Part shown: in pieces, positions 37,401-52,400 of the stretch
Layout: each line of letters opens with the position of its first letter
Position numbering within the stretch: the stretch's first letter is position 1
NCBI GenBank assembly: GCA_014706295.1
Contig: JACSVZ010000007.1
Location: 7,804,808-7,868,807 of the forward strand
DNA: 64,000 bases
Direction of reading: 5' to 3'
DNA from: Lycocorax pyrrhopterus obiensis
Taxonomy: Eukaryota; Chordata; Aves; Passeriformes; Paradisaeidae
The notes under the pieces: model-generated
Seen by the model: only the letters and a program-made list of their open reading frames with translations
The model's database searches: none
What the model was told of the DNA's origin: nothing
Program-made: the position numbers and the translations under genes

Positions 37401-40400
37401 GATGCTTGGGCCAGCTGCCTCAGCTGCCCCTCCTCTACACACCCCAAGGACCTGCCTCGTGCCCTGCAGAACACAGGCCCTGCTCAGATGTTTAAAACGT
37501 GTCCCCTGGCAGGGCAGCTGTGGCACAAACATGACCAGGGAGTACCAAAGGTGTCACTGGGCCCACAAAAATACCTGTTGTACAGGTAAGATGAAGACTA
37601 GGGTCAAGCAGATGGGGAGCTTTCCTCAGTTATTCCAAGCACATGGCACTGACCTGCCCACCTATGTCTGGAAGGGAATATTTCCAGGCTAGAAGCAGGA
37701 TTAGGCCCTTGCTCCTGTTTCCAAGTGCTGGCAGACAGAGCTGGACCAGTGCCATGTACAGAACACACCTGGAACCCCTGGTACATGCTGGCCAGCTCAG
37801 TGCCCAGAGCCCCCGGGGTGACAGAGCGTTAAACAAAAAAACCTCTGTGACAGAGTCTTCCACCCGTCCCTATGAACCAGGATCCATGTCCATGGCATTG
37901 TGTCTCTTGTGGCACCTCCCAGCACCAGGAGTGACCAAGTTTTCCAGAAAGGCCTCCCCAGTGACCTCCTGCCCCAGGCTCCCTCGTACCGGGTATTTCT
38001 CCAGCGGCTCTGTCAGCAGCATGTCTCCAAAAATGGTTCGGCAGTACTCGGCCATCTTTGCTTGCTGCTTGGGCCTAGGAGAGATCAGGCAGGAATGAAG
38101 AGGAAAGCAAATGCCCAAATCCAGAGTTTGGCATGAACAACCACCTCGAGATCCACGTCTTCCACCCAGAAAACCATCTCAGCTATGCAGATGTTGAGGT
38201 CCCATTCCCAAGCCAACTCCCATGTTCATACTCTGCAACCCCAAGGTAAAAGGCTGCACAACTGTGATCATTCCACTCTGCAGGTTAAGGCTCATCTTTC
38301 AGCTCTGACCCACCTCCAGTTGCTTCAGAAACCTCAATTAATGCTTCACTTCAGCTCAGCACTTGCCTAAAACCCAACAGCCCTTGCCTGTGTATTTTCT
38401 GCTCTGGACACAGCAGACAATTCTCCCAATCACCAAATACTCACGAGTCCACATGGTTCTCGAAGGACAGGATCACAGGGTACGGAGATGTTTTAAAAGC
38501 ACTTTCTGCAATGGCCTCGATGGCATCCTGAAGGAGAGGCCATGGTCAGAGAGAAGCTCAGGACTCAATAACAGACACACAGCTGACCTCCCACTGAACG
38601 GACTCCAAAATTGTCTCTCAGGAGCTCCTTTCAAAGTCACTAAAATTCTCCCAGTAAGAAGGTGAGAAGTGTCATCTTCTTCACACCTGCCCAGATTTCC
38701 AGCTCCAGAGGATCCATGCTGAGCTAAACTCAACAGCTTGCAACAAAACGAAGCTGAGGTTGCAAGTAGATGAGTTTTTCGTCTTGCTGCATAGGTCAGC
38801 GTACACATCACTGCACGTGAGAGCGTCTGGCCAGAAGGACAAAGCCCTGCCTGAAGCACCTTGAACTGGCACAGAAAGCTGTGTGCAGCACCAGATTAAA
38901 CCACTTCAAACTCTATCCATACTTACCGCTGAACCTGCCCAATTTTCTATCATTTCTGCTGCTTATAAAATCCTTTTGCCTGGCAGCAGAGAGAACTGGA
39001 GTGTTCAGTCACCAGCTGTGCTGACATTTCAAATGCAAATACCATGGAAACCTTCTCAGCATTAATGATGTAAGAAAAAATATTAGTATTTTCCCCAAGT
39101 CCCTGTTAAACTGCCACAAACTTTCCACTATTTTCCCTTCTGGTGCTGCTAATTGGTAAAGAAGTGCCATTTGCTCCTTTGCAATTACAGTCCCCTGATC
39201 ATCCCAAATCATGGATCAGCCATGACCTCAGCACGGAGGCTGGCTGCCACAGCTGCTCCTCCATGGACCTCTGGGAGTCTGTCACAGAAGCCTCAAGGCT
39301 CTGAGGAGAAGCCTCAGACAATGCTACTAAAAGGCCACAGGAATTGTAGTGGAAGGAAGGCCTATGTGTTATGTAAAATCAAAACCCAGCACATGCTGTG
39401 TTAGCAGGTTATAATTTCCTTGAGGACCGGTCCCAGGCTTCAGCAGAACTCTGCAATTACAGCAGCTACAAACGCCATTATTTCTGTTCTATCTGCAGTG
39501 AACTGCTGTGCAAAAAGCAGCAGTGATACCATAGGGCTTTGGAAATTACTGAGTCTGAGGATGACAATACCTCTGACCTTAAGGACTGGTTTGGTTGGTT
39601 GTTCCCCCCACCCCCCCCAATAAATATTTTAGTAATAGTGAAGTGTGGGAACTAGAAGGAAGATACAGAAGAAAAATAAAGAGCCGGAAAAAACAATCTA
39701 AAGAGCCTCTACCTGTTGGCAGCAGCTGTAAAGGAGCGCAGAAAAAAGTCAGTGTGATGCCTTTATTTGTAACCTGCAAGCTGTGGATAAATGCCCTGTG
39801 CTGCCTGGCTTTGTGCTGTGCTTCCAAAGCCTGGGAGCTGAATCCTCAGGGAAGCCAGCTGCTCCATAGAACACATTCCAACACTAAGGTCATTAGGAAG
39901 GAATTGAACCCTATTCTTCCAAAAGCCTCCACTTGAGGCTGTCAGCCATATAAATCTGCTGCAGACAAGAAGATAAACTCATTTTAACTGTGTGTTTTCT
40001 AAAACTCATCCTGTTTGCTCCTCTGATGTGCCTCTATCTATAAATCCATCAGCCTCTTGCCACATTCTGTCCATCCATCCTGTGACACAGCCCTGTGCAC
40101 ACAGACACCGCTGCTCAGCCATCTCTCCATGGCTTCCGCCTGACTTCCCACATTTCCCTCATTCATTCATCCATCCATCTTCGTCCAGCTATCAACCTCT
40201 CTGCTACTCCTCCCGTACCAAAAATGTACAAACTCCAACCTAGTGCTTATCTGTTCACTTTTCCTTCTACCCACACACTCATTCACTTGTTACCTCGCCA
40301 TCAATCTTTTCCTCTCAAACATCTTTGCCCTCAGCCCTCTGGCTCCCTCAGCAATCAGTCTAAAAGCAGGCAGGGGAAAGCATCCATGGAGAAAGCTCTT

Positions 40401-43400
40401 CCCTACCTTGAAGAGGATCTCAGTTGTCATGGTGAAGCCGTGGGTGATGATGGGCTCCTCGTCCGGGGGCCGGCCCTTCCAGCAGTCCAGCTCCACGCAG
40501 CGGCAGCCGGCCAGGAGCGTCTGGCGGTACATTTCGGGAGAGGATGTCCCAGAAAACTGCCCAGCTGCAGGAGAGAGGCTCAGCATTAGCTACTCACATG
40601 GGACAGCTCCTGCTCAAACAGGGGCAACAAGAATCTCTGCCAGGCTTCAGCAGGTTTCAGTTGCAGGGTGACACTTCTTCCAGTCACACAGCATTTAGAG
40701 TCGGCACCCAAAACCCGCAGGGCACACACATCTGCCCGGCTGATTGTGTCCCTCCCCCATCCCGGCAGTACCTGTCAGATAGGTGTTGTGTGAGGAATTG
40801 ATGTAGTAGTGCGAGAGAGGCTGGGTCATGTCTTGGTACAGCATCAGCTTGTCCAGCACTATCAGGTTGTTCTCGGGGCCACAGAGGAACCAGACCATCC
40901 CCTCCGGAGACAGCTGCCCTGCACAGCAAACAGAGCTGTTAATGGTCCCCAAACGGAACAGTTCTGGCACCTCTTTGGAAGTACATTGCAACACAAGGAG
41001 TTGCGGGAACCAGGCTGATTGCTCTCCTGGGAAGCAGGATGGCAGAAGGCATGAGATCTTCTGCTCTTTCATCCCACCCCTACAGCAAGAGCTTTGGGCT
41101 GAACAAGACTCACCTCTCTGGATGTTAAACCCACTGGGCTCATACTTCTCTATCAGGCTCTGCACCTGCTCGGGTTTGGCTGGCGGGAAGAGGATGTCAT
41201 TGAGGCGGGCGTCACGCTGCTTCTTGTTGATGAACTTTGCCAGGTGCTCTTTGGTCATGTAGGGCTTTGCTTTTAGATGGCTGCAGTGAGAGAATCACAG
41301 AGGGGCAGAGGTAAGGCCTAGGAATTACCGAGGAAATCTTTTCACATAGGAGAGGCTGATCCTCCCTCTGGGCCCATATATTTCAGGGTCCTGTAGCACA
41401 GTGAGGTCTCATCCTTTTTATTCAGGCTGTAAGTGAAGGCATTAAGTGACCTGGTATCCTGCCCTTCTAAAGCTTAAGGCCAGACAAACCACACAGCATT
41501 AAATCCCCTCCTTTCTGTCTATCTTTTGCCACAAGAGATCAAGTTCTGGGCTGTGGCTTGAGGGAAACTTACTGTGAGGTAAATATCTCATCAATCTCAG
41601 GCCGTGGACACAGATTCATGAGGAACGTCTTGTACACAGGCTCTGGGAAGTCCTCGGGGTTGATGGCATCATTCTGAGAACGCAATGAAGACGCGTTAGG
41701 ACCGCAAACCTGTGACAGCTCTTTCCTGTCACTGAACACCCACAGCTCAGCACTTGGCTGGGACAACCCCAGTAAGTGACAGGAACATCTGGCCGGGTGT
41801 TGCTGCTCCTTGTGCCAAACAGTGCAAGTGCTGGAGTCACAAGTGTTACCGAAAGTCAGAACTGATGCCAGCAGGCCAAAGTTAAGGCCTGGCAGTGGCA
41901 GAGTAAGGTGAGCATCTCAGCTGATGGTTTTTCACAGTCAAGGGCATCCCAGTCAGGGCAGTGAAAAAGATCCTTCTCAAGCTCATGAGACTTCTGGATA
42001 TCCAGAGAAACCCTTACCTTGCCATTTGGCAGATGACAAGCACTTAATGCTTCTTCCACCCTCTTCTTGTCTGCAGGGAACATCTGAAAAATACTGACCA
42101 GACAGGCAAACAAACATCACCATGGAGCAGGAGAGAGGTCGGGGGGCTGGAGCTGTGGGCAGTGCAGGACACTCCAAATGCACAGCAAGGGAGACAGGCA
42201 AGACAACTGTAAGCATGAACCAGCAAAGACAGACAGTGTTTCTCCAGGGGAGTAACTGAGGGACCGAGTTTGATAAACCTACACAGGAGTTTTTGACTGC
42301 TGATTTAAAGCAGAAGTTCTGTATTTCTGCTATGGACTCTGTAAGAGCCCTGTCACTCAAAATCTCTCTCCCATCCTTTCCTGCCCCTCTTGGAGGTGCT
42401 TCCTATAGTACTGTGGAGAAGTAACAACAACTGAACTTTCTCTCCTTTCAGACCATCCCTGTCAACAGCACCATGGTCTCCTCCATGGATAAATTCAGCC
42501 TCAGCTCTGTTAAGCTCCTGGAATCACAGGTGCTCATATCGAACAGGGGAACAAGGAGTGCCCTGTGCTGCCAGGTGGGAGTGCCTGGGGGGGACTGCAT
42601 CGGCTCATGCAAACCCTGCCCTTTGCAAGGCAAAACTGCAGCAGCCTTGGTATGATTCCAAAGGGATTTACATATTTAAAGGGAAAGGCAAATGCTTGTG
42701 GAATTTTCAGAATCTTCAGGAGTTTTGAAAGCCTTACATTCACCTGCACCTGGAGATACTGAGTATTTTTATAAACCTGGTTCTTCATATGGACTATTTC
42801 ATGGCCTGCATTTTTACCATTCTGTAAGAAATGGGCACTGAGGAGAGGTACATCCTGTATCAGATTTTTTTTCTAGCTTGTTTCAGAGGAATAAGCTGGT
42901 TTCTCCCTGCAGCACTGTTACCTTGCTTGCATTTTAAAGATGAATTCAAAGCACTCTTCCCTAGTGTGTTATTCATTACAGACCTACACATTTTTAACAG
43001 CCCTTTGATGAATACTCTGGTTTCTGACAATGAAATTCTGCTGGTTGGTGGTTTAGAAAACAAATAACAAAAAATGTATAGTGTTGAATAACGCTCAGCC
43101 CTCCAGGAGCCCATTTAGTCAGCACAGCCCTAACCCAGCACAATTCTGCCTTACAACACACCCTGGGGCCTGTGTTTATTTGGGGTGATTAGTGCTCACC
43201 TCTTGTGATGCTGTAACACAGCACAGACCTAGAGCAGAGTGGTTCAAAACTTCCCAAATGCACTGTCTGCAGCTCCTTATTCTTAAAACAAAAGGTAATT
43301 TATGGACCCAAAAGGGAATTCAACATGGCAGTGACGCCTTTTGTCATTCTATGAACTAAATCAACACAGAGGAACCGAAGGACCAGCCCTGGAGCAATTT

Positions 43401-46400
43401 TACTTGGGAAGTCACTGAATGGCACAAAATCAATTCCAGATTCATGCCACATAGTGCAGGGGAGAAGGGACAGGCTGGACTTTGCTTCTCATTCTAATGA
43501 AAGCCCTACCTGATGCACAAGGCCAAGCTGGGGACAGGGAAGGACAAATCTCCTATTCTGCTCCTAAGCCAGCACTAACACTGGCCCAGAGGCTGCTTTG
43601 CTCTCATGCACATCCAGAGTGAAGGCTGAGGGACAGAGGAAGTGGGGAAGGACTGGAGTGGTCACACGGGGAGAAAGGAGACAAGAAAAGCATGGGAGCC
43701 CTGCTGCAGGTGAGCTGGGGAGTCCAGCAAAGAGCTCTCCAAATACAGAACTCCTTACAGGAAAGGAAAACAATCCTACACCTCATCCACCTTTCAGCTC
43801 ACGTTTGCAAAACAATCTGTGATCAGAATTTTACCAAAGTTGCTTTATTTTGTTGACTTTTTTTCTTGGCAACAGCCAGGACATGATATCTGTGGCTATT
43901 TAAGCCATTTCTTGCTGTAGATGAAGGCCACAAAGTCTCCTTTCCAGACTCAAATTATGTGTCACCTAGGTGCAGCAGGAGCCCTCCCATGGCCTGGACA
44001 CAGAGGGAAAGTTCTCTGCCTCTTAGGTGCAGGAAGAGCGGACAGCTGAAGCCACTGAGCAACCATCCTCTCACCAGTTGCTCTGCCTGTAGTCTGACTG
44101 AACACATAATAAAACAAATGTCCACACTCACTTCCGGACAGGAATCTTTCCCTCTTCATTCAGTTGCAACTTCAGCTTCACCAGACTGTGAAAAAAACCC
44201 CAAACAAGATAACAAAAATGTACTTGTACAATCTTAAGAGATCCTACGAAGTAAGAAGAAAGGAAAAACATGCAATTGGGAAAACAATCTAACAGCGAAC
44301 TGAAAATCAGGGTCCTACAGACCATCAGCGTAACCTTGGCACGACCCAGGCCTTGGTCTGGAGGCTGCCAAGGGACCTGGATGCTTAGAAGTTTGTTGGG
44401 TTTTTTTTCCCAGTACTGACAGAAAGGGCAGGACACGGATGTTTAAGAGAACAAAGTTTCTCAGAAAGGACTTACATTTTCTCTAGGAAGGTGTAGCGGG
44501 GAGCATTGTACGTGAGGGGGTTCCGGGCAATGGCCATAATATCCTCAGCCCAGTCCTGGAACAAACAGGGCAGAGACAGTTGGGCACTATGGAACTGCTC
44601 CAAGTAGTCTACAGCGAACACGGAAAGGGCACAGAATCCTGGAATGGTTTGGGTTGGAAGGGACCTTAAAGCCCATCCAGTCCCACATCCTGCCATGGGC
44701 AGGGATATCTTCCACTATCCCAGGTTGCTCTAAGCCCCGTTCAACCTGACCTTGGACACTTCCAGGGATCCAGGGGCAGCCACAGCTTCTCTGGGCAACC
44801 TGTGCCAGGACCTCCCCACCCTCACAGGGAAAAAATTCTTCTCACATCCACTCAAAATCTACCCTCTTCCCATTGAAAACGGTTACCCCTTATCCTGTCT
44901 GATACTGCTGGGCTTGATGCTCTCACCTTCCTCCTGCCTATAAACACCAGGAGCTGAAACTTTTCCACTTCTCAGCTGCCTATTCATCCATACAAAACAC
45001 ACGAAGGACAACAATGACCAGTCTTCTACTGGTCCTTCTCCATGCAGGGCAGAAGCTTCTAGAACTATGGAGATACCACACCTGACTGGAACATAAACCT
45101 GCTTGTTTACAACCTTGTCAGCAATGCTGACAGGGCTCAGGGTCCTGTCTCCCCCTCTCCTTTCCTGCTCCCCACTGAATACTCCAATCCTTAGTGGTTC
45201 CCAGTGCTTCCATGATCTCAGGCCCCGATACCTTGCAAATATTCTCCTTGTAGGACACAAAGTTATGGAAAGTGAGGTCAACCATGTCAGGGCCAGATAC
45301 AATCGTCAGGGTCTTCAGCAGGAAGGTGCTGTAAGGGTAATCCAAGTTAAAAACCTCTCGGAGCTTCAGGGACTACAAAAGAAACAGAACAGATGGGAGT
45401 GACTGGAGAAAGAGGGAGAACTGTACCCAGAAAAACCAGACCCCAATACACACATTGGCCCAAATTCACAGCAAGCATCTCAAGGGTTGCAAAATTCTTT
45501 AGTGCAATCTTCCTTTCCTTGGCTTTCCTTATTTTTTATCTTTATTCTGGAGTCTGCATTACTGGATCCTCCATGGGACAAACCATCATAACTAACACCC
45601 TCGCACAAGTCTGAAAAAGTCAAAGTTGGAGACTGCTCTTAAAAAAATTTCTTCTGAAACTTCAGGCTGGACTTGCAGACAAGCAGGGGAGAGTTTGGCC
45701 TGCTTGTGCCAGAGGTGTGTAACCAGTTGATTTTATCAAAATACACACACTAAAAAAGTGTATTAGTGTGACACCTTTATGTGTAAGTTCCCTCCACGAG
45801 AAAGATGGTTTTTGGGACACCCTGTCACCTCAAAGCTGGGTTTTTTCCCTCCAAGCCCCACTTTCTGCTGCTGTCAGTTGCTAGTAGTGTTTTTTTCCAT
45901 AGCAATTCCAGTACCCTACAGCAATGGCTCACCAGAGACTTGTTTTGTTAACTGTGAGGCTCATCCGATTAGCGGTACTTGGATTGCAGCACCATATGAA
46001 AGTATTTATAGAATTCTTTAAATTATTCAGCACTTTCTGCATTCCTATGCATGGTGTCACTAAGCCAAGGTATCCAAGGTATCCCAGAGTTTTACTGATG
46101 GTGCTATTTATAATGGGAAGATAAAATTTCCATTCCTAGAATAAAGCACAGCAATCTATTATCTGAACTGCAGGACAAATCCCTGTCCAAGCAAACAGGG
46201 AGCTGTCAGAGCACCTGCTCCTTTAGAAACTGGGCAAAATCCACAATCTGGGATTGTTAGAGCAGGTCAGACTTGGAAGTTAAACTGGAGCTGGAATGTG
46301 AGCACACCTTCAGGTTTCAGTCTGCACCACATCGCACACACAGCGGCATACACATTTTATAAGGAACCGCAGAATTTTTTCCACTGCAATTTTCCAAATT

Positions 46401-49400
46401 TCTGGAGCATTTGCAATTTTGACACATCTGTAGCAAACAGGCATCTTTAAGACAAACAGGATGGGCTGGACTGTAACTCAGGGTCATCTGACTGCTGTCT
46501 TTCATTTTGGAAAAGCACCTCTCCAAGGGGGTAACTCTGAAACCTGTTTAATCCCAGAGCATTTGGAGGGAGGAAAGGGAAGGAATATGATTTGCCTGTT
46601 TTCTACAAGGGAATTTCTAAAATGCTCCTTCTTGCCTTGTAAGCCATTTTCCTTCACAGAACTGAGCACCACCAAACACCCACACCTCCTTCCCACGCTC
46701 ATGGCAACTCCTGGTTGGAGCTCAACTTTCCAGTGCCAGCGGTAAAGTGTTGGGATTTTAACTCCAAACTTAACTTCATCTTGCAAATGCACCAGCATTT
46801 GTTCAGCTCCAGGGCTGTACAGGAGAGGAGGCCCAAACAATGGTGAACTTGTGGTTGTGCTGAACTCATTTCCTGTATTTGTTATCCGGGGCTCCTCCCA
46901 GCCCTTCCTTCTCCACACGCTGCTCTCTAGCAGACATTTGTCACCTGGCTCTCTCCAGACCTCTCTGTTCAGGCCATGTCCCCAGCAACCCGAGCGCTTT
47001 TGTTCTTATCCAGGCAGTGACACATCCAACACCCAATGAAGATGTGGAGAGAGGACCAGAGAGGGTGTGCAGGAGCTCTGAACCTGATGCCACACTGTGG
47101 CTCTTTCACAACCTGCGCTCCTTTAGCACCTTGTGCCACAGCTTCACTCTGAGATTACTTACTGTCACCTTGCAGGTAGCCATAAAGGAAAAATAGGAAT
47201 TGCTGCATAAAAAGCAGGACGCGCATGTTAGCCATGCAAATCAGAAGGGAAACACATTTAGCAAATCCCCTTAAAAAAAACCCAAGCAGAAAACAACCCC
47301 CTGGCAGAGTGGCTGAAATATGGAGTCAGCTGGCATTTCACATCCCACCCTCCTGATTTCCCTAAAATCCTCAGCTGTACAGATATCCATAGTCCAGAGA
47401 GAAGCAAATTCTCATGCAAATATAAACAAAGAGTCAGAGACAGATACAGGACAGAGAGGGATGGTCCTTTCTCTGCTTGAAAGGGGGCAGAGCCGACTGA
47501 CAGCAGAACCTGCTGTGTCACTGTGCCCTGACAGAGCTATGTCTTGTGGCACTAGGACAACCAATCTTCTCTTTTGGAGAAGAGAGGTCTTGTTTGGTTG
47601 CCAGGAGGGAAAAAGGAAGCCCCAAGATATTTCCAATGCCTTTGACTCCGGAGGAAACACTCCTGTCCCCATTAGCCTTGCTGCTCTGTGCTGGAGACGA
47701 TGTCTGCGGAATGGGGAGGGCCAGCCTGTCCCCGTGCCAAGCATCTCAGGGACACGGGCAGACAAAAATCCACAGTGAAGCATTCAGCTCTCAGTGTCTT
47801 ATCTAAAGGAACTGGAAAATGCAGCAGCTCAGATTCCCAGCCACAGAATAACCCACGGCGTTCTGCAATCCAGCAGGGACACGCTGCCAGGGACAGAGGA
47901 GACTGCGTGGCCCCAGAGCTCACTGCACAACGATGGCAGAGGCAGGAGGGCCCAGCATGGCAAAGGCCATCACTCACATATGCCCATTTCCTTGCTCAGC
48001 TCCTGCTCCATCATTTATAAATCCTTTGCCAGCCACAGGCTTGTACCTGCCTTTCTCTTGCACGCTCACAGATCGGTGGCTCCATATGATCGCTCTCCAG
48101 TTGGAGGGCTGGAATTAAGACTTAGTTCAGCTCCATCCTGGGCTCACAAGTTGCTGAATCCCAGCGCCAGAGCTGCTCATCCCCTGTGTTGCAGCAGAAC
48201 AACTGACCACCCGCAGTGTTTACAGCCCATGGCTCACAGCCCATGGCTCCGAGGGCACTTGATTGTCCTGCATGGTTCCTGAACATTACCACTGGCTCCA
48301 ACTTTATCATCTCAAAACATGATGAGTGAAATGCCTCGGTATCATTTTCTCCCTGTACATGTGCAGTTCAGGCTGCATCTCCAGGTTCAACACCAACAGA
48401 ATGTGGACAGAGGATGAAGCTGGTTTATAATCATGACAATCAGAAAGCACAAATTTTGTTTTTATTAAAAAATATGCCTGTCTCAAAGCCAATGTCTCCT
48501 GAAATATCTAAACAAACCCCAAGACAGCCAACAGACCTGAAGTCTGGCCTAAAACATTGTGTATTTTGGCCTTAATTATTATTACATTCTCTGTCAGCAT
48601 TCTGGGGTCTTGGTGCCTCAAAAAAAGAAACCACAAAAAGCCCCACAAATGGAGCAGCCCTTACTGTTCCTCATCACCGAAATGAAAACACAGACCTGAG
48701 TGTAAATAACAGCCTGATCTGTATCGGCACACTGCTGAACTACACTCAATAGCTTTTTAATCTTGTCTCCTTGCTGTTCAGAGGCCCTGCTCATTCTTAT
48801 CTTTATTACTCTTGAACACAAGCCAAAGTTCATTCTGCCCCATCTAAAAAAAAAAAAAAATTCCGTGAAGAAAAGTCACAGCAGAAATGCAAATCCGCTC
48901 TCAAAGAACCTCTCACGGGCGGGTGAGCAGGGCAGCCCTACACAGGCGTAGGAGGGGCCAGGGAGCATTCTGCTCTCTGGTGAGACAAGGGCTGGGGAGG
49001 GCAGGCTAGGGCCATTCCCATTTGGAGGTGGCTCCTATGGCTGCCAGCCCTTAGTGAGTTCCTTTTCACGCTGTGCTGGGCACTACCCGCTCCCTTAACC
49101 ATCCCTAACCACGGATGGGGTCCCAGCTGTGACCCGTGCTGGCAGTGCACATGACAGCAGATCCCTTCTCAAGTGGTTTTCCGCGTGGGTGCTTTGGTGT
49201 TATTCTTCTTGCTGTGTGTAGAGGTTACAAAGAAAACCCCCAAACCTCCTGCTCGGCAGTGGTGGGAAAGTGCTACTGAAAGCAGGGAACTCCCAACATC
49301 CAGAGTGACCCACCCCGTTCCAGGGAGACTCGTCAGTGCCATGGGACTGGAAAACTCAGGGCATGTTACACCCTTTAGACAGAGCCCAAACCTGCACAGC

Positions 49401-52400
49401 CCCTTGCTGTGGAAAGCAGTGGCACATATGCTCTCCATACAGCACCCTCCTTCCTCTGGAATTCCTTCAGTCACAATCCAGTAGGAAAACCAGGCCCCAA
49501 GCTTTGCCTCAGAGCAGCTGCAGCTTGACTGGGGCATCACTTGCAGGAAGGGGAAAGGACGCTCCCTTTGTTGCTCGTGCCATCCACAGCTCTTCCTACA
49601 GCTGTGATCCTGTTCTCCTTATCCTAATCCTTGTCCTAAATAAGGCCGATGGCTCATTTCTTCTCCACCTTCAGGCAGTGAAACAACTCTTTGTTCCAAC
49701 AGTTCTATTCCACAACCATTCCAAGCCACTATTTTGTAACAGGGCAGACAGCACCCATGTTCATTCTTCCACCTCAAAACAGATTTTTGTTTGCTTCACC
49801 ACACCAGATTTTTATATTAATACCTTTTGTAACAACGCCCCAAACAGCTGCCCCACGTGGAGGGTGTGGTGGTTCATGTGAAGAAATTTTCCCTGCTTTC
49901 TGCATTCCTTTGTGAAATTCTGTTCTCAGGAGAGCCAAATGAACACGACCCTGAGGGCTTTCAGCCAGAGGCATCATGGATAGCAGAGCTACGTGTAAGT
50001 AAGAGTTTTCCAGACCCAGAGAGCACATCTTTGGTTCAACACCCCTTTCAGCACCCTCGCAAGACCTCCCAGGATCCACAAGGAAAAGGTGAAAAAGGAG
50101 CCAGACTAGTGCATTTTACTAAATGTTATCATAGAATTCCAGAAAACTCCCTGAAATAAAAAGGGGAGTTATTTCAAATGAGTCTCTGTAAAATGCAGAA
50201 TTCAAAAAGCAGTTGGGATTTTCACAGCAAAGGTTGTCATCAAGTGCATCACTTCTGCCCACTGAGAATATTTAATAAATCAGTCACTGCTTGACCTTTG
50301 CTTTGTTGTTCTTCAAAAATGAGCTGCAGCCAATTCCCAGGACTCTAAAATCACATCCCTGGCCTATTACAACAGCTATAACAGAGCAGCTCCATCCAGG
50401 TGCCTAGGGAAAAGCGCTGGAACAGGGCAAATGCACTGGCACTTCCCTGACACATTCCTGCAGCTCCCAGCAATCTAGGATTCAGCAGCTTCCTAACCCA
50501 GAGGCATTATCTCACATTTAATAACCCTCTAAGGGCATTTCCTTCTTGTACTGACATTTTATACTCACTTTTCCATGACTGTGCAGGAAGCATCACCCAT
50601 GGCATGGTGACATGAGGTGGGACAGCAGCAGCAGCACTGCCTGCTTGTGCCACTCCTGCCTCTGGAAAATTCCACCTGGTATGGAGCTCCTACACTGGAC
50701 GAAGCCCTGAGTAACTGCTTCGTGCTCCCCTTCTCCATTCAACTCCTGATTTTACAGCACTCCACATCTCATTCACCTTACTCCTTCTGCCAGAATACAG
50801 TCCCTTCTGCTCAGATGCTCTGCCTCCAGCAGCCACTTCATTCCTTTGTTAATCCTGCTGCTCTTCCATACCTTTTCCAGTTCTCACCTAATTTGACAGT
50901 ACACTAGAATTGCACATAAATATGGGTCCATTTGGGGTGTACACAATGGCATGACTTCCTAATTACTTCCTTATAATTCCTAACATGCAATTTACTTTTA
51001 GGGGGCAAATACTGCTGAACACTACATTGATATTTTACCATACACCCACGATGTTTTCTGAGTATCAACAGTCAACTCAGGGCCTATTATTACAGAAGCA
51101 TGAGGGATTTTTTCTGTGTGCATTGTCTGATTTTTATCTGTATAAAACGTATCTCTCATTAGATCATGCAGTCAATCAGCAATTCAAGGTCTTCCTACAA
51201 ACCAGCCTGATTTTTTTACCCCAAATAACTCTGTACCATTGGCAAACTGTCTTTTCCTGGTACTCTCCAATTAGTCTTCCTTAACTAATTCCTAAAATCT
51301 AGGACACGTTTCTCCAGCCACCAGGACATCCACTCATGGCCTCAGTACTTCCACCAGCAATTTATCATCTATATCAAAGATCAACTCATTTTGCCAACAG
51401 GTTATTCCTCAAAGTTTAACACCCTAGAAAAGAGTATCTCATACCTCTCCTTTAAGTCAGCCTCTTCCTTAGTGTGTGCCATCTGGAAAGCAGCAACAAC
51501 TTTAACAGCCCCAAATATTTTATTCTCTCAAATGAAAATCCAACCTCCTGACAGCATTTTTAAGCACAATTCTCACAAAACAAGTGGCAGACAAAGTTTT
51601 AGGCTCATTGAAAACTCAAGTATGTTCCATTCTAGTGAATTTCTAAGGTGAAAGGCAGTTTCTCTGAAAGAAATATGATTTTTAAGAAGATGGGTACTGT
51701 TCTTGAGCTCTGCTGTGCCTTTAGCACCCACCTTATTACGGTGTTTTGAGAAATACTGGTCTTGGGGAGCTCTGAACAGACATTTTCAGAGCAGATTGAG
51801 AAAACAGCCACACAACTTATGCAAAAAGCTGCTTGAGGCTCAGTAGATATTGCAAAACCTTTCCCTTTTGCCTTAGAGAGTCACCTGTGTCACCACATGA
51901 CCCATCAGCTTTACTCCTTTGGTCCCTTTCCACCTTTGAGCTTTACTGCAGTTTTCTGCTTGCCTTTTCCATACACGAAAAAGTTAAAAACAAACAAAAA
52001 AAAGTCCCAGAAACAAAGTCCTACCAAGGGCTGCAAGAAGCTTCAATTATAACTGAAATCAAGAACAAAGCCCTGATCATGTGCAAATTTAAGAATATAT
52101 GGGGGGGAAAAAAATAAATAAATGAATTTTTCTGAAAATGCATTTTCTTCCCTTTAAAGGGAAAAACCCCGGCACACACTGTTGGAATGGTGTTGTAACT
52201 CCAGGTTTGTGGGCACCCTATGCATCCTTACACAAGAGCAGCTCCAGTGACTCAGTGCAGGAGCATCAGAGTCTCCAGCAGGACTTACCAGTGCAGCAGG
52301 GTGCTTGGAAGGGGAATTGGTTTTCCTGGCTTTCTGACATATTCCTTCCAATGAGCCCATCTACCATAGTCTGGAAGTGCCACTTTTGGGTGCACAGAGG

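Larger units (their letters stand above)
35117..44131 (-). other. PLCB2 introns 6-15, non-coding parts
   Basis: Introns between exons 6 and 16 range from about 200 nt to 2.0 kb (the larger ones are 35117-35790, 35889-36649, 36822-37989, 38528-40406 and 42094-44131). The 38528-40406 intron has a C-run (C6AC8, near 39604-39618) and a CATT/CATC microsatellite-like patch near 40160. No exon or RNA gene is supported in any of them. Confidence 0.7.
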
